From contig NC_090704.1 of the NCBI RefSeq assembly GCF_040954835.1, positions 35,406,979 to 35,470,978 on the forward strand: a DNA stretch of 64,000 nt. Direction: 5' to 3'. Of the stretch, positions 13,995-26,200 are shown piece by piece. The DNA comes from Lepisosteus oculatus. Its lineage: Eukaryota; Chordata; Actinopteri; Semionotiformes; Lepisosteidae. Position 1 is the stretch's first letter, and each line of letters begins with the position of its first letter. The notes below the pieces were generated by a model. The model was given only the letters and a program-made list of their open reading frames with translations. It ran no database searches and was not told where the DNA came from. The position numbers were made by a program, and so were the translations under genes.

Positions 13995-14330
13995 CATCCA
14001 TCAATGTTCTAATCACTTTATCCAATACAGGGTCATAAGGGAGTCAGAGCCTATCCTGGCAAGCAACGGGCGTAAGGCAGGATAGAGCCTGGACAGGACG
14101 CCAACTACAGGACACACACAGATACAAACCCACACAGACTAATACCAGGGTCGGTTTTCCCTGTAGCCAGTACATTGCCAGTATGTCTTTGGACTGTGGG
14201 AGGAAATCAGAGCAAACCCATGTGAACAGAGGGAGAACATGCATACTCCACACAGACAGCACGCCAGGAACCAGGCCCAGGGCCACAGTGCGGCAAGGCA
14301 GCAATGTTACTTTTGCGCCACCATGCCACA
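13995..14330 (-). mobile_element. tRNA-headed SINE, near full length, - orientation
   Basis: From the + strand it shows the tail (catccatcaatgttctaatc), 'cactttatccaatacagggt', 'agcaagcaacgggcgtaagg', 'ggactgtgggagga' and 'gaacatgcatactccacaca', then the head, ending 'gcgccaccatgcca'. Confidence 0.9.
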
Positions 14331-15799
14331 CCAGGTGAGTTACAGTCCATTTTAAACATGTTACACTAGTAAATGTCTGTCTCATAACATTAATTAGAAT
14401 TCACCAGACTACTGAAATGGTTGGAATTGAATCCTAGAAGGGGATGAGTGTGGGAAAACAATATAGTCCCCCAAAACAATGTCTGTTCCTCATTTATTGA
14501 GTGAGTGCCCCACAGGTGGATTTGCTGTGGTTAAAATTTTGCTGAAAGAGAAACAGAAAGAGAAGCCTATCAAAGCACCTACAGATGCTGTTTTCAAACT
14601 TTAGAAAATTACCATCAGTAGGTTTGTATCAGTTCCAGATGAACCTGGGGAAACTACAACATCTGCAACTATTCTACTGCAATTATAGAGACTGTTTTGC
14701 CTATCTCAAAAAAATAGTGCTGAACTTTAAAAAGCTTTCTGGGAATACCCCCATATCAGGAAACCAAACCTTTTCTAATAAACCCTCTCGCACTTGGTTT
14801 CTCAGAAAGAGGAAGTCAAAACCAAGCTGATGTTCTTTTTCAAGTGTCTTTTAAAAAGTACACAATTAGGGCCACGATCTGTACTATTCACAAGTGTAAC
14901 ACTAAAAAAAGAACATGACCCATAACTGAAGTAAAATCTCTTTATTTTTAGGGAATATTTTGACCCTCCAGAAACTAAAAAAAGGCTGCCCAGCTTTTAT
15001 CTGGGTCATAGCATAGTTATTACAATCTATTCATAGTGATGTAACATTTGACTAAAATAAGCAACTATCACTCACAGGAGGTTATAACCACCTTTTGAAA
15101 TCTAAGTCCCTTTACTTCACTTGCTCAGATTTCCCTTGTCGAAAGTCAAGTCACTTGACTTTGAAGGGCTTCCTCAGTCACAGCAGTTATGTCACCCACC
15201 TCCATCTTGCCCTGTATCTCCAGGCAGCACTGAGCTTCACTGCACTTTGACAGCACCACTGGAGAGGAAAACAAAGTGAAAGTACACACTGTTCTGTTTT
15301 GATTAGGCCATATGGTCGAGCAAGCAAGGGAAAGATATATTGGAAGTGTGATTGGAACTGTGCATTCATTGGTACTTATCATTAAGAGTGTATCACAGAG
15401 ACAGAATGTGAAGAACATCAGGAAACCTTGTGATGACAATATGTCAATCAGCCCATAGGCACTTTTTCCCTTTTACTACACAATGTGATAAACCCCTCAG
15501 CTCCAAAATTTAGTTTAACAAGATCGCAGCTTAACCACCTCACAATGACACAGTCTAGATCCTACACCTTGTCCCAGAGGCCCACACACCTGGTTTGTGT
15601 TCCAGTCCGGCACTCTGTCACCCAATTGAAACCTTAACAGACTTACTTATAGGACTAATTCAAACTGTGTGACTGTTTTCAGCTCTTAAACCTGCAGGAG
15701 GTTGGCCTTTTATTGTGCATTTCATGAGTAAAATAAAATGGGACTTTTGAGTAGGAAAAAAAAAGTTGCAAATATTTCACTCAAGCAAGCTTTTAGTTC

Positions 15800-15885
15800 A
15801 ATTGATGTTTCAAATATGTGACTAAGTTCATCTGGAAGGAAAACCTGTGGTCCTCCAGGATCAGGACTGGTAACGCCTGACCTAA
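15800..15885 (-). repeat. Partial copy of the 'ccagtcctggtcctggagggcc' repeat
   Basis: On the - strand it reads 'ccagtcctgatcctggagga' followed by sequence matching the 59.4-kb copy. It directly abuts the SINE at 15,887. Confidence 0.55.
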
Positions 15886-15886
15886 C

Positions 15887-16236
15887 AATCCATCCATTTT
15901 CGAATGGCTTCGTCACATACAGTACGAGGTCGTGAGGAAGCTGGAGTCCATCCCAGCAAGCACTGGGCACAAGGCATGGTGCACCCTGGGCACGTCAGTC
16001 TATCACACACACACACAAGCACACACTCACTCCAGGACCAGCTTTTCCTAGAAGCCAATTAATCAATCAGCAAGTCTTTGGACTGTGGGAGGACACCAGA
16101 GTGCCCAGAGGAAACCAACGGCCACTGAGAGAGAACATATAAACTCCACACAGACAGTACCCCAGGTCTGGAATTGAACCTTGGGCCACAGCAGTGTGAG
16201 GTAGCAATACTAACCACTGTGCCTACGTGCTGCCCC
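15887..16236 (-). mobile_element. tRNA-headed SINE, full length, - orientation
   Basis: The tail 'atccatccattttcgaatgg' is at the left end and the head (gcaatactaaccactgtgcc, then a ctgcc end) at the right. The middle blocks 'ggactgtgggagga' and 'aactccacacagacagtacc' are present. Confidence 0.92.
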
Positions 16237-16837
16237 CATTTCCTAACCACTCTATCTCATACCCGATCTGCCCAATATGTTCAAAACTCAGTCAAAAAAG
16301 GCTTTTCTAGTATTAGCATGAAACTGATTTTTGCAGTTTTGCCTTTATCTTGTGCTTGCAGAGCATAATTTGAAACAACTGATATGGGTGACCTTGTTGT
16401 CTTATGAAACTATAGAATGTGCCAGTGAAATCTCCTGATAAAACACTGATCTCTTTCAGTCTGTCCTCGTAATTCACATGACTCTTTGCTTCTTGTCTTG
16501 GGACTTTTTTTCTGCAGCATAAATATCATTTCATTTTTGTTGTTGTTGATGTAAGAGGATTGCAGTCACCCGAGATGTCTGTCTGTCTTACTTGGCAAGA
16601 GCATGAAAAAATCAACAGTCAAAACATAAAGCAGCTCCAGGTCAAAATACGTCTGGAGTCTCTTGTGTATTGAGTATATATTTATGGGCTTACCAAGAAA
16701 GCCAAAATACTTCCGCTGTGTGACTGCAGCTGAACATCAGAAGAAACATATCACTCAAAGCATGTACGATTTTGATAGTTAAAGTACAGATCTTTTTGGA
16801 TATTGATTACATTTTGGCATCTTGATTAATTGACCAC

Positions 16838-16962
16838 AGTGATAGACTGGCAACCCATCCAGGACATATGCTACCTTGTGCCTATTGCTTGAAAGGCTTA
16901 AGGAGAAAAGGCTCTGGCTTCTCCATGATCCTGTATTGGATAAAATGGTTAGAAAATAGGAT
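16838..16962 (+). mobile_element. SINE 3' fragment, + orientation
   Basis: Only the 3' half of the SINE is left: 'gatagactggcaacccatcc', 'ttgtgcctattgcttg' and 'cctgtattggataaaatggt'. It is joined directly to the palindromic element that starts at 16,961. Confidence 0.75.
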
Positions 16963-17140
16963 GAAAAGAGAAGAAAGGAAACACAACATTTCGGCTTTGG
17001 GGCCTTCTTAGGGTGTTACACCCACCCAAAGAAGGCTCCACAGCCAAAATGTTGTTTCCCTTCTTCTCTTTTCAGCATGGAATAAACGTTTACTTTTTCC
17101 TTTGCAGCCTACACATGCTGATGCAGCTACCCACCAGAAA
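16961..17140. repeat. Palindromic repeat, copy A (inverted arms joined head to head)
   Basis: The left arm (16,961-17,010) and right arm (about 17,028-17,080) are imperfect reverse complements around a short centre. Each arm carries 'ggccttctt' or 'aagaaggctcc', a 'ccaaaatgttg'-type block and an A/G- or C/T-rich stretch ending at 'ttttcagcat'. The right side continues with 'tttgcagcctacacatgctg' and 'atgcagctacccacc'. Copy C at 37.9 kb has the same design and is much better preserved. The type of element is not known to me. Confidence 0.8.
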
Positions 17141-17529
17141 ATACGATGGATGTATTGATTAATTGACCATTCACAATTGACCACATTACACTTGCATGAC
17201 ATTGTTGCATAATCACTGAATCACCTCATTAGTGAGGGAGTTAACTAAGCTGAGGGCATGAGGTAATGAACCTGATGAATATCAAGAATGGTGAAAATCA
17301 AGGGTAAAAAAAACACAGAAGGGAACCAATATGGTCTACTTATCAAGAGAACACCCTCTCGTCACCTATATGTTGGAGACTGACCTAAGATGATGACATG
17401 TCACTCACTGTCTGGGATGTTCACAGCCATGAATTTGAAACCTAGCAAGGCACACAACCCATCATGAATAGGCTACAGAATAGGCTACATACCACAAGTA
17501 TGTACACTGATTCAAGATCGATCATCATC

Positions 17530-17945
17530 ATCCAGGTGAGATGGCTTAGCAAGTGTGGGAGTTTCTATACAGTTCCACTTGTAGAGAATGACGGCAACCA
17601 GACTGCAAGACACAACATTACTCACGTGTTTGGACCTCATCCTGATGTGGCACCAGTTCAGGAGGATCACTCATCAATCATGGATAGGCTAAAATCCTAA
17701 TGGGCTTGTAGAGATGAGTATGTGACAGTTACTCCATGGATGCCCCAGTCACCAGACATTGACTTGGTGGAATGATCTGAGACAATGTGCCTCACCTTAG
17801 CTCAGAGATCAGAGCTAAGCCTCAAGCTTATCCAATAGAAGAAAAATGGGGAGCATCCAAGACAGCATCTGCAAAGCATGCGTCACAGATACGGTATTGC
17901 TTATAACAATAGCAACCTGCATTACAAGTTTGTGACTTTTGCAGT
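17530..17945 (+). pseudogene. Tc1/mariner-type transposase remnant
   Basis: Broken frames on the + strand carry the family landmarks in order. There is a degenerate Thr-Ala-Arg-His block followed by a His-Val-Phe stretch, near 17,600. Then comes Pro-Trp-Met-Pro-Gln-Ser-Pro-Asp-Ile-Asp-Leu-Val-Glu near 17,730, the counterpart of the usual Trp-Pro-x-x-Ser-Pro-Asp-Leu-Asn-Pro-Ile-Glu DDE end. A Ser-Met-Arg-His-Arg tail follows near 17,875. Stops interrupt the frame, so it is inactive. The termini were not located. Confidence 0.65.
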
Positions 17946-18068
17946 AGAGGTCCTGTAGATGACAAATCTTACACAGCATAATGAATTTGCTGATGTCCTA
18001 TCTGTTCAGTAACATTTCTGTCCATTTTCCTCAAAGTAATATTGTGAATCTGTTGCAGTTGAAAGTTG

Positions 18069-18387
18069 CACGATGGCACAGTGACAGTGGTTAGCATTGC
18101 TGCCTCCCAATTCCAGACCTGGTTTGCTATCTGCATTGAGTTTGTATGTTCTCCCCATCTTCAATGGGGTTTCCTATAGGTGGAATATAGGTTTCCCCCA
18201 ACAGTGCAAAAAGACAGTGGTAGGTTAATTGGCTTCTGGGAAAACTGATCCTGGTGTGAGTGTGTGCCCGCCTGTGCTTGTGTGAGCCCTCCAGGGTGGA
18301 TCCTGCCTTGCGCCTGCTTGCCAGGACTGGCTCCGGCTCTCCTGCGATCCTGAATTGCAAGAGGCGATTATAAAATGGATGGATGTT
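18069..18387 (+). mobile_element. tRNA-headed SINE, full length, + orientation
   Basis: The head 'gatggcacagtgacagtggt' holds an A-box-like start, followed by 'tagcattgctgcctcc', 'gagtttgtatgttctcccca', 'taggttaattggcttctggg', 'ggtgtgagtgtgtgcc' and the tail 'aaaatggatggatg'. Confidence 0.92.
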
Positions 18388-18994
18388 TACATTGTGTACT
18401 CTGATGTACTGTAAAGCAAGAGAACCAAAGAAGAGGTTTGTGTGATTAGAACCTTCTATACCACCAGTTTAAACAGGTAAGTCTGAGCTGAATTGAAGGT
18501 GATTGTTGGCTGTGTGATTGACTGATGGCAGTTTGATCAATAGGTGAGAATACATCATTAAACCATTTGACTAAATACAGTTGAGCCCATCTGGAGGAAC
18601 AAAACTAAACAGCTTTCCTCTTGTACCCAGATCTAAGAAACAACATCAAGGGAAAACACGATAAAAGAATGAAGTGCTGGCAACAAATCAAAACGCCTCC
18701 AGAAAATGTGTGAGGTGGTTACAGATCCTGCAAAAGAAATTAGGAAATTTAGAGGGGAAAGCCTCATATATAGACCTCAATATTTTAATAATAATAACAA
18801 TAGGAGCTATCACACACAGTGTGAAAAAGAAGAGTCATCCTAGACTACCCATATTAACAGACTGAGAATTTAGAATCACATCGGTTTTAGATTTGACTCG
18901 TTCTGTGACACTGCTCTAGTGTTACCCCCTGATTGATTTGTTATGTGTAATTGTGAAGCATTTTCAAAAACTTTTTTTAGTCATTTTCAAAATA

Positions 18995-19171
18995 GTGCGT
19001 GGCGTTTGTATATTAACTCCATGTTTGTTTGGGTTTCCTCTGGGTGCTCTGGTTTCCTCCCACAGTCCAAAAACCCGCTGGCAGGGGAATTGGTCTCTGG
19101 GAAAATTCACCCTGCTGTGAGTGTGTGCCTGTCTGTGTTTTTGTCTGTCTGCCCTGCGATGGACTTCCAGG
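18995..19171 (+). mobile_element. SINE fragment, + orientation, left half of an inverted SINE pair
   Basis: It contains 'ggtttcctcccacagtccaa', 'attggtctctgggaaaattc' and 'gagtgtgtgcctgtctgtg', up to 'gccctgcgatggacttcc'. It is followed within about 40 nt by an opposite-strand copy. Confidence 0.85.
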
Positions 19172-19195
19172 AAAAAGACCTTACAGACCTTACGT

Positions 19196-19400
19196 TCCAG
19201 GAACAAGACCTTATACAGACACAGACACGGATACACTCCCACCAGGACAACTTTTTCCAGAAGCCAGTTACCCCACCAGTACATCTTTGGACTGTGAGAG
19301 AAAACCCACACAAACACAGGGAGAACATACAAACTCCTTGCAGACAACAGAAGTGAACCCAGGCAGCAATGCCAACCAGTGCGCCATCTGCCACTCCAGT
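19196..19400 (-). mobile_element. SINE fragment, - orientation, right half of an inverted SINE pair
   Basis: Read on +: 'agacacagacacggatacac', 'ttttccagaagccagttacc', 'acatctttggactgtgagag' and 'agggagaacatacaaactcc', then the head end 'gcaatgccaaccagtgcgcc'. With the copy at 18,995-19,171 it forms an inverted pair able to fold as a long hairpin. Confidence 0.88.
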
Positions 19401-20649
19401 TATAAGAAATAATAATTAGAAAAAAGCAGTACCAGTTATAAAATGCTTTAAATTATTTTTTATTACCACAGTGCATTAAACAAAGGACAGCCCCAGACAT
19501 TATGTTTGTTTTCATTTGAAACATTCCACTGAATTAAAAAATATACTATATATTGCTAAGCACAATATCAACATTCCAAAATGTCACTTTTTCTTGCAAA
19601 TGAACATATATTTGACTTTTTTTAAAGTGGTTGTTGTGCAGCATAAAAAGGTTTTGAATTCTGGGTTTCTACCAAAAATAATAACAAAGGCCTTAAACAT
19701 CAGCCTGCGATGGTTGATAATGGTGGAACATTTCTTATTCTGAAAAGCAGAAAATTGCACAGTGGAATGTGGACAAAGAGATCACATTTGAAAATTAAAG
19801 GAAAAGCAAGAGCCCTCAATGAAACCCAGCCGGTTGTGGAATGTTGTTACGTTTTTTTTCTGCCAAGCTTCATATGCTACTGAATACTTTCAACTGAAAG
19901 TACCTGGCTTTATCCCACTTAGGAGAGTAGGCGGAATATTGACCTGACAGCAGCAGGTTTCTTACCAAGGTAACAGGTCTAAAACTGAACAGCAACTTTA
20001 CAGCTTTACTGCAGTGCTTATACAAAGAATGTCACATACAGTACCAATCAGCCCTTTGATGAATCAGACAATTCAGAAGACAGCCTTTATCCCAGAACAC
20101 TAATGGTCAGAGAGTTTCCTCTATTCCTGACCTTTTCTGCCCCACACTGTAGCACTGTGCCCTGTTGCTTCAAGTGATTCCAGGGATTTTGTGAAAGCTC
20201 ACAGATGTTGGAAAAAAAAACCTTGGGATTTAATTAAACATACAAATTCCTACAAAAGCTGTGACAAGGTCTGATGCACAGTCTACCTCAAAAGCTCATA
20301 AATGGAACAAGGACAAGTGTAGGCATTATGTATAGGCCTCAGAAACAGGAGGCACTCCCTTGCACAGATACAGTAGTTGTGGGCGTATAACACAAACGTT
20401 CAGCCATAGACACAGAAGCTGATGTCTAGATACTCTTCCAGAGAAACCAGGGTTTCTTCCAGGGTTGATAAGACTTTTAGATCAAGAAGCTACTTGGCAA
20501 TCCAACGAACAAGGTCAACTCAATGCTTTTCTCTGATTTTGCTTTTTTTTGTCATATGCAATAAGTCAACTAAGCATTTTTGGGAGGTGTATTTTGAAAC
20601 CAGTTTCTTTGAAACCTCTTTAATCCCTAAAATACAGTGTATTATACAT

Positions 20650-20903
20650 TCATCCATCCATTTCTCAACCACTTCATACAAAGTTGGACAGAGCTGGACA
20701 GACACACTCACACCAGGACCAGTTCTTCCAGAAGCCAATTCACCTAAAATGTATCTTTTTGGACTGTGGGAGGAAACCCCCGCAAACATAGAGAGAACAT
20801 ACAAACTCCATGCAGACAGTACAGCAATTTCTGCAGGTCTGGATTTGATCTCAGGGCCGTAGCACTGTGAGGCAATCCTAACCACTGTGTCACTGTGCTG
20901 CTG
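20650..20903 (-). mobile_element. tRNA-headed SINE with internal deletion, - orientation
   Basis: It starts 'catccatccatttctcaacc' and then skips most of the 3' domain. It resumes with 'gacacactcacaccaggacc' and 'ttggactgtgggaggaaacc', and ends at 'ctaaccactgtgtcactgtg'. Confidence 0.88.
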
Positions 20904-23050
20904 TGATATTATATAATTCAATGTAATTGAGGCCATACACTTTTGTGTGTACACAATATTATATATTGTATATAATATATATTACAGAACATGTATTTTT
21001 GCATTAAACTGGTACTTTTTTTAAAACTGTTGATGGTTTGCCTTGTCTGTGTTTAAAATTACTACACTAGATAATACTCAGAAACAACCATGAGAAAACT
21101 ATGGCTGACCCTTCTTCAATAATCTCAGGTGGAAAGGTGGTGTATCCATTAAAATAGTTAAAAAATGCAGCTCTAAAATAATGAGAGTACTGTATGTACA
21201 GTATGCAACACACAAGCACAAACTAGAGCACAAACAAGCACTATAAGGTAGCTTACCCTTTCCTATTATGGCGGGCATGATAGTGCCCAATTGTACATAG
21301 TAAATAGGGTATGATGACCAATAGTACAGATCCAGTGATCCAAAAAGACAATTTCATTATTTTTGTGTGTCCAATTGAATGTGTCGGGGATCATTTTTGG
21401 AATTTGACAGTTTTGTGTTTTTAAAGTGCTTAAACACTTATACAAATACACTATTGTCTTAATACATAAGTAATCATTACTTGTTTTACACAATAAACCT
21501 TGATCTAAAGCAACCAGCCTGTCCTGCTGGTGGAAAAGGGACAAACCTGTTATCCTGTGAAGTTTCATAGGGGGGACTGGATAGGACAGTGAGCTACAAG
21601 GGGGGAAATCATGGAAGGACTTCAACTTAAAGCGGATTTACAACAGGTGAGGACAAAATACGTAAAATATAACAAGAAAAGTGGTTCAGTGTTTCCAGAT
21701 TTCAAAAAAGCAAAAAACCATTATTACATATGAGTGCATTTAGATGCAACTGCGTGAGTAAGATCTGGTTGTTTAATCACACACACAGCAATGTTTTTGT
21801 ACATAGTGTGACATTCAATTACAATACACTGCAATTTTCCTGTTCATATTAATCACACTGGTCACTGTGCTCTGAAAACTTGGCACAGTGCGTGTATTAC
21901 ACAACACGCCATCTCAAATAGCATTTTGAAATGTAAAAATAAGAAAACTATAAGTTATATTAGAAACACAAGCACTATTCATCTAGTTTTAATCTAAAGC
22001 ACGCAGTTTTACAACAATTTGTTAAGTGCACAGTGACGTGGTCAAATCGAGAGAGCTATGTGGGGCTGAATTCACAACTTGAGTCTTGAGGGCAGTACGT
22101 GTGGGTGCGAGTCTTTCTTTTTTATGTCTAGAGGTCACACCAGCTTGTACTTCACAAATGAGCAATCCCACTCTCTTTTTCAACTGCGTTTGTTTTCATG
22201 AAAACAGCAGTCACTGCCCAAACATAAACACTCCGGTTACTGGTACCCTTTTTCTGAACACCACAGTACAAGTGACTCAACAAGATGAGTAATATGGGGG
22301 TTCCCTGGCCCAGTTATAAAATACCTGCTCTGGCCATCACTCTGTGTATTTACACAGCTGTGAGTGTGCTTGTGTGTACAGTGGAAGCAATGATTGCTTA
22401 TTATTCTCCTATTCTTGTTGTGTGTAACAGGGAACCACAGTTTAACCTTAAGCTGCCCACTGGCCATGATCCCGGTAAAGCTCTTAGCAGAGGGATTTAG
22501 GTTTTTATAAAAATTATACTGTTCCTGAATAACTGGAAGAAAGCATGAGCACACAGTAGTGTCCCGTAAAATGAGCAAAACAAAAACATTCTGCATTTCC
22601 TCCTTTTCAATCCTGTGAAGTTTTTTGCTCCTATTGATTATTCCTACTAATAATGTTTTCCTTGTTTGCACAGGATCTCCCAGATTAAGTAAATAACACA
22701 GATCAGCTGTTGATCCTAACAAGAGGTAAGAACAGCAAAACAACTGATTGCTGTTACTTATTTTACCGGGAGAGTCACTGCAAGTCAGGCCAATACCTTA
22801 TCAGTCAACACATGATGAATAGCAACTACAGCACTAAGTTACAGATTTTTTAAAATTGGCTTTTGTATTGCGATGTCACTAATACATGACATCATTTGAG
22901 TTCTTAAAGTGGATATCAATATGAATTAAGGTCTTATTGTTACTAGTCCATGGAAGTGTGACATAGGCATCAACATTAGAAAACCTGCTGTAATGCCTTT
23001 TACAATCACTAATAGTCCACAAATTAGATCCATCGTACTGTCATGCCAAC
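20904..23050. other. Intergenic stretch between UBALD2 flank and QRICH2 3' end
   Basis: AT-rich sequence (for example a TA-rich run at about 20,950-20,990) with no recognisable repeat beyond the preceding SINE. A 168-codon open frame on the - strand (22,237-22,743) has no domain that I recognise and no splice or poly(A) context, so I do not call it a gene. Confidence 0.5.
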
Positions 23051-23053
23051 ATA

Positions 23054-23059
23054 TTTATT
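23054..23059 (-). terminator. QRICH2: QRICH2 poly(A) signal AATAAA
   Basis: On the - strand a canonical AATAAA follows the QRICH2 stop by 53 nt and gives a short 3' UTR. It is the first canonical hexamer after the stop codon. Confidence 0.75.
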
Positions 23060-23111
23060 TTAAAGGTTAAAAAAAACTTTGCTGTGTAGTGGGGCTCCTC
23101 ACTTCTATCAA

Positions 23112-23278
23112 TCACACTGTTGTCAATGGCTCCTCCTCTGCTGATTGGTTGAGGTCCATACGGATCTCCAAGGTCCCCTGCCTCTCACTGGTGGACTGCG
23201 TTGGGTGCTGGACAATGGTGGTCTGGGACAGGCGGCCTAATGAGGACATGGGCCGATCCCTGAATGACCGCGCAGAGG
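23112..23278 (-). CDS. QRICH2: QRICH2 exon 21 (coding end)
   Basis: 167 nt, residues 1079-1133, ending at TGA. It contains SFRDRPMSSLGRL and an acidic C-terminus Glu-Glu-Glu-Pro-Leu-Thr-Thr-Val. Acceptor TCTAACCAG. An AATAAA signal follows 53 nt after the stop. Confidence 0.92.
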
Positions 23279-26200
23279 CTGGTTAGACCAGGACAGAAAG
23301 AGCAGAGAAAGGGGTGATTATGGATCCTTTCCAACCAGCTGTTCTTTATAAAATGTTAACATATAAAACGATGCTCCATTCTCCCATCTCTCTGACCTGT
23401 TTTGTTTTTCAACAACTGCTCCTCTATTATCTTAACAAGCACATGACCCTATCTCATGCACACGATCCCACTGCAAGCACCTGCTGTCAACCTCTGTGTT
23501 CCAAGACGCCTTACTGTTCAAGTGGGCTGAACTGTAATCATTTCTCCTTATCTACTATGTTGCATATCTAGATCTGCCTTTCTCCTCCTCTGTATTATGT
23601 TTGAGCAGTATTTATGCTGTATTTAAGTTATTAGACTTTTTGTTTATGTTGCATTATCCATCCCTCCATTTTCTGGATAACTGTATCCAATACAGGCTAG
23701 CAAGGTAGTCAGAGCCTGTCTCAGCAAGTAACTGCCTTTACATGTAATTCAATTGCACTAGGATCCATAAGCCAGTTTGGGTAAAGAATACAGACAATAT
23801 CTTTTACATTGCAATGCTGATTATGTTCCTCAACCTTGCAATAATTGTAATATTTACTCCTGGTCTACCATCCGTCTAGTCATCTACTCCTGGTGTACAA
23901 CTCACCCAGCCATCTACTCCTGGTGCACCATCCACCCACCCAGCCATCTGCTCCTGCTGTACCATCCACCCACCCAGCCATCTACTCCTGGTGCACCATC
24001 CACCCACCCAGCCATCTGCTCCTGCTGTACCATCCACCCACCCAGCCATCTACTCCTGGTGCACCATCCACCCACCCAGCCATCTACTCCTGGTGCACCA
24101 TCCACCCACCCAGCCATCTACTCCTGGTGCACCATCCACCCACCCAGCCATCTACTCCTGGTGCACCATCCACCCACCCAGCCATCTACTCCTGGTGCAC
24201 CATCCACCCACCCAGCCATCTACTCCTGGTGCACCATCCACCCACCCAGCCATCTACTCCTGGTGCACCATCCACCCACCCAGCCATCTACTCCTGGTGC
24301 ACCATCCACCCACCCAGCCATCTGCTCCTGCTGTACCATCCGTCTAGTCATCTACTGCTGGTGTACCATCCACCCAGCCACCAGCTTGAGACCATGCTTT
24401 CAGACAATTTCTTCTGTTCCATGTCGTGCTTGTTGGTTTCTTCTCTGCATTAGGGACAGTCCCTTCAGCACATCAGCGTGCCAGAGGCTCGTTCGAGGGA
24501 CAGTGAAATTGAGGTGGCCCACGGGCCCTGCTGAGAGTACCTGAGCGGCTGCGCTGGGTCTTGGCACTCTGGGGGCGGGAAGGGGCTCCAGTGCTCATCT
24601 CGGGGGTGCTGGGCTTTTGGGGCAGTGACCGGGTAGCCCTGTCTTTGTTCCTGTTGCTGCCTGCAAAAACCACGTCAGAGCAGCCACAGATGAGAGGGGG
24701 TCGTTCGTCATTCTGGAATGCCAAAGCACCTTCCATCTTTCCCACTGGGTTCTCACCCATGGCATGGAATACAGTACATCTCCGCTTTTAGTGTAGTGTG
24801 AGTTAACATGCTTCTCCATGCCTCATCTCATTTACTATTTCAAGGAACCTGCGGGTCTGTAGCTCTCCATGGCCTTGTTAATGGAACACATAGACGGTGC
24901 TTTGCATTATTTTAATGACAATATTCTCAAACAAGTACCAACAGGCTTTTTAATATGTTTACATAACGAAAGCGGTGCCTGGAGCAGGCCAACATATTGC
25001 TCTGAGGTTCTTAATCTTCAAGTCCCCTGCTAGCCAGCAGGATGGAAATACAGATGGAGTAAGTGAAGAAGGCACAGATACAACACGTAAAATGATCATC
25101 TTGAGAAGGTTTCATACTGAGCAAACTGGGTTACAGCGATCATTAATTTAAAATCTAATAACATTTTATGTTTCAAATAGGTGAAATATGTGAACATCCT
25201 TAGGTATTTTACCGTTGGTTCTTGGGATGGACTGCCTGTCCCACTTACAGGCAGTCAGCCACATGGCCTGCTGATAACAGCTCAAGTGTGCCACTATGGT
25301 GAACTGTCAGAACAGTTCAGCCTGCAGAAGCAACCAGCAGTCTCTGACAAGTACATTCAGTACTTGAGGTATAAATATTTCCTGTACTGAACAGTTTGTT
25401 CAGCTCTCTGCGCTGCCCACCAGCTGATTTTGGACTGGAATTACAGATTTAGCACTCCTCTGGCATAACAATGGCCCTTAATAAACTAAAGCCTTTATTT
25501 GGGTCTATATTTCAGTTCAGCCCTTGTACTGTAGTACATCAAAACAATCTGTCAGCATGCCTAGGATCACCCATCCTGAAGCACTTCAAAGAAAAATTCT
25601 GTGCTCAAGATTAATTAAAATATTTTGCAGGATTGGCATGGTCACAATTACTTATTATATCAAATCACATGTCCTCCTTTTTCAATTTCAAGAGCACAAA
25701 CCTTTCAAGAGTAAGTTGTGATCCACAAAAACAGGATTTAATGTTTGTTTAAAGCTTTCTGCCTGTGTGAGGTCAAACATCATCAGCCTGAGTACTGCAA
25801 CAGCCACAGATTAAAATAATGAGCCCTTTTTCACACAAAAGCGATTCAACTGTGACAAGACGCCAGCTCGACAGGGCCTGACGCAGGCGATCATTCAATT
25901 TGTGCTGCAGGAGCAGAGGTACTATGGAGATGGCCACATTATGTCTGAGGACGGATCACTAACTCAACTGTTAGAACAGAGGAGAGCTTTGCCCTCAATG
26001 GCACTGAAAAAATGCTGGCTTTTAGTGACTGTGCAGTTCTCTACATATTTAAAGCACCCCAGGGCTCTGTGCAGCTGCTACTGATACAAACTGGCTACTC
26101 ACTGTCTTTTAAGGAGATGGTAGGAAGCTTGGCCTCTGTTCGAGAGGTGACCCTGGTGTCCAGACGACCTTTGTAGATGTGTCCATCCAGTCCTAGGATG

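Noticed and set aside
22237..22743. 168-codon - strand open frame downstream of QRICH2
   Set aside because: No recognisable domain, biased toward Cys/His/Leu as expected from random AT-rich sequence, and beyond the QRICH2 poly(A) signal.
23851..24380. Regular repeat array that might be taken for a CRISPR
   Set aside because: There are no unique spacers. Units are contiguous 34-bp tandem repeats in a vertebrate intron.
23777..24544. 255-codon + strand open frame with repeated His-Pro-Pro-Thr-Gln-Pro-Ser blocks
   Set aside because: It is the 34-bp minisatellite read through. All three frames are open because 34 is not a multiple of three, and the region is a QRICH2 intron.
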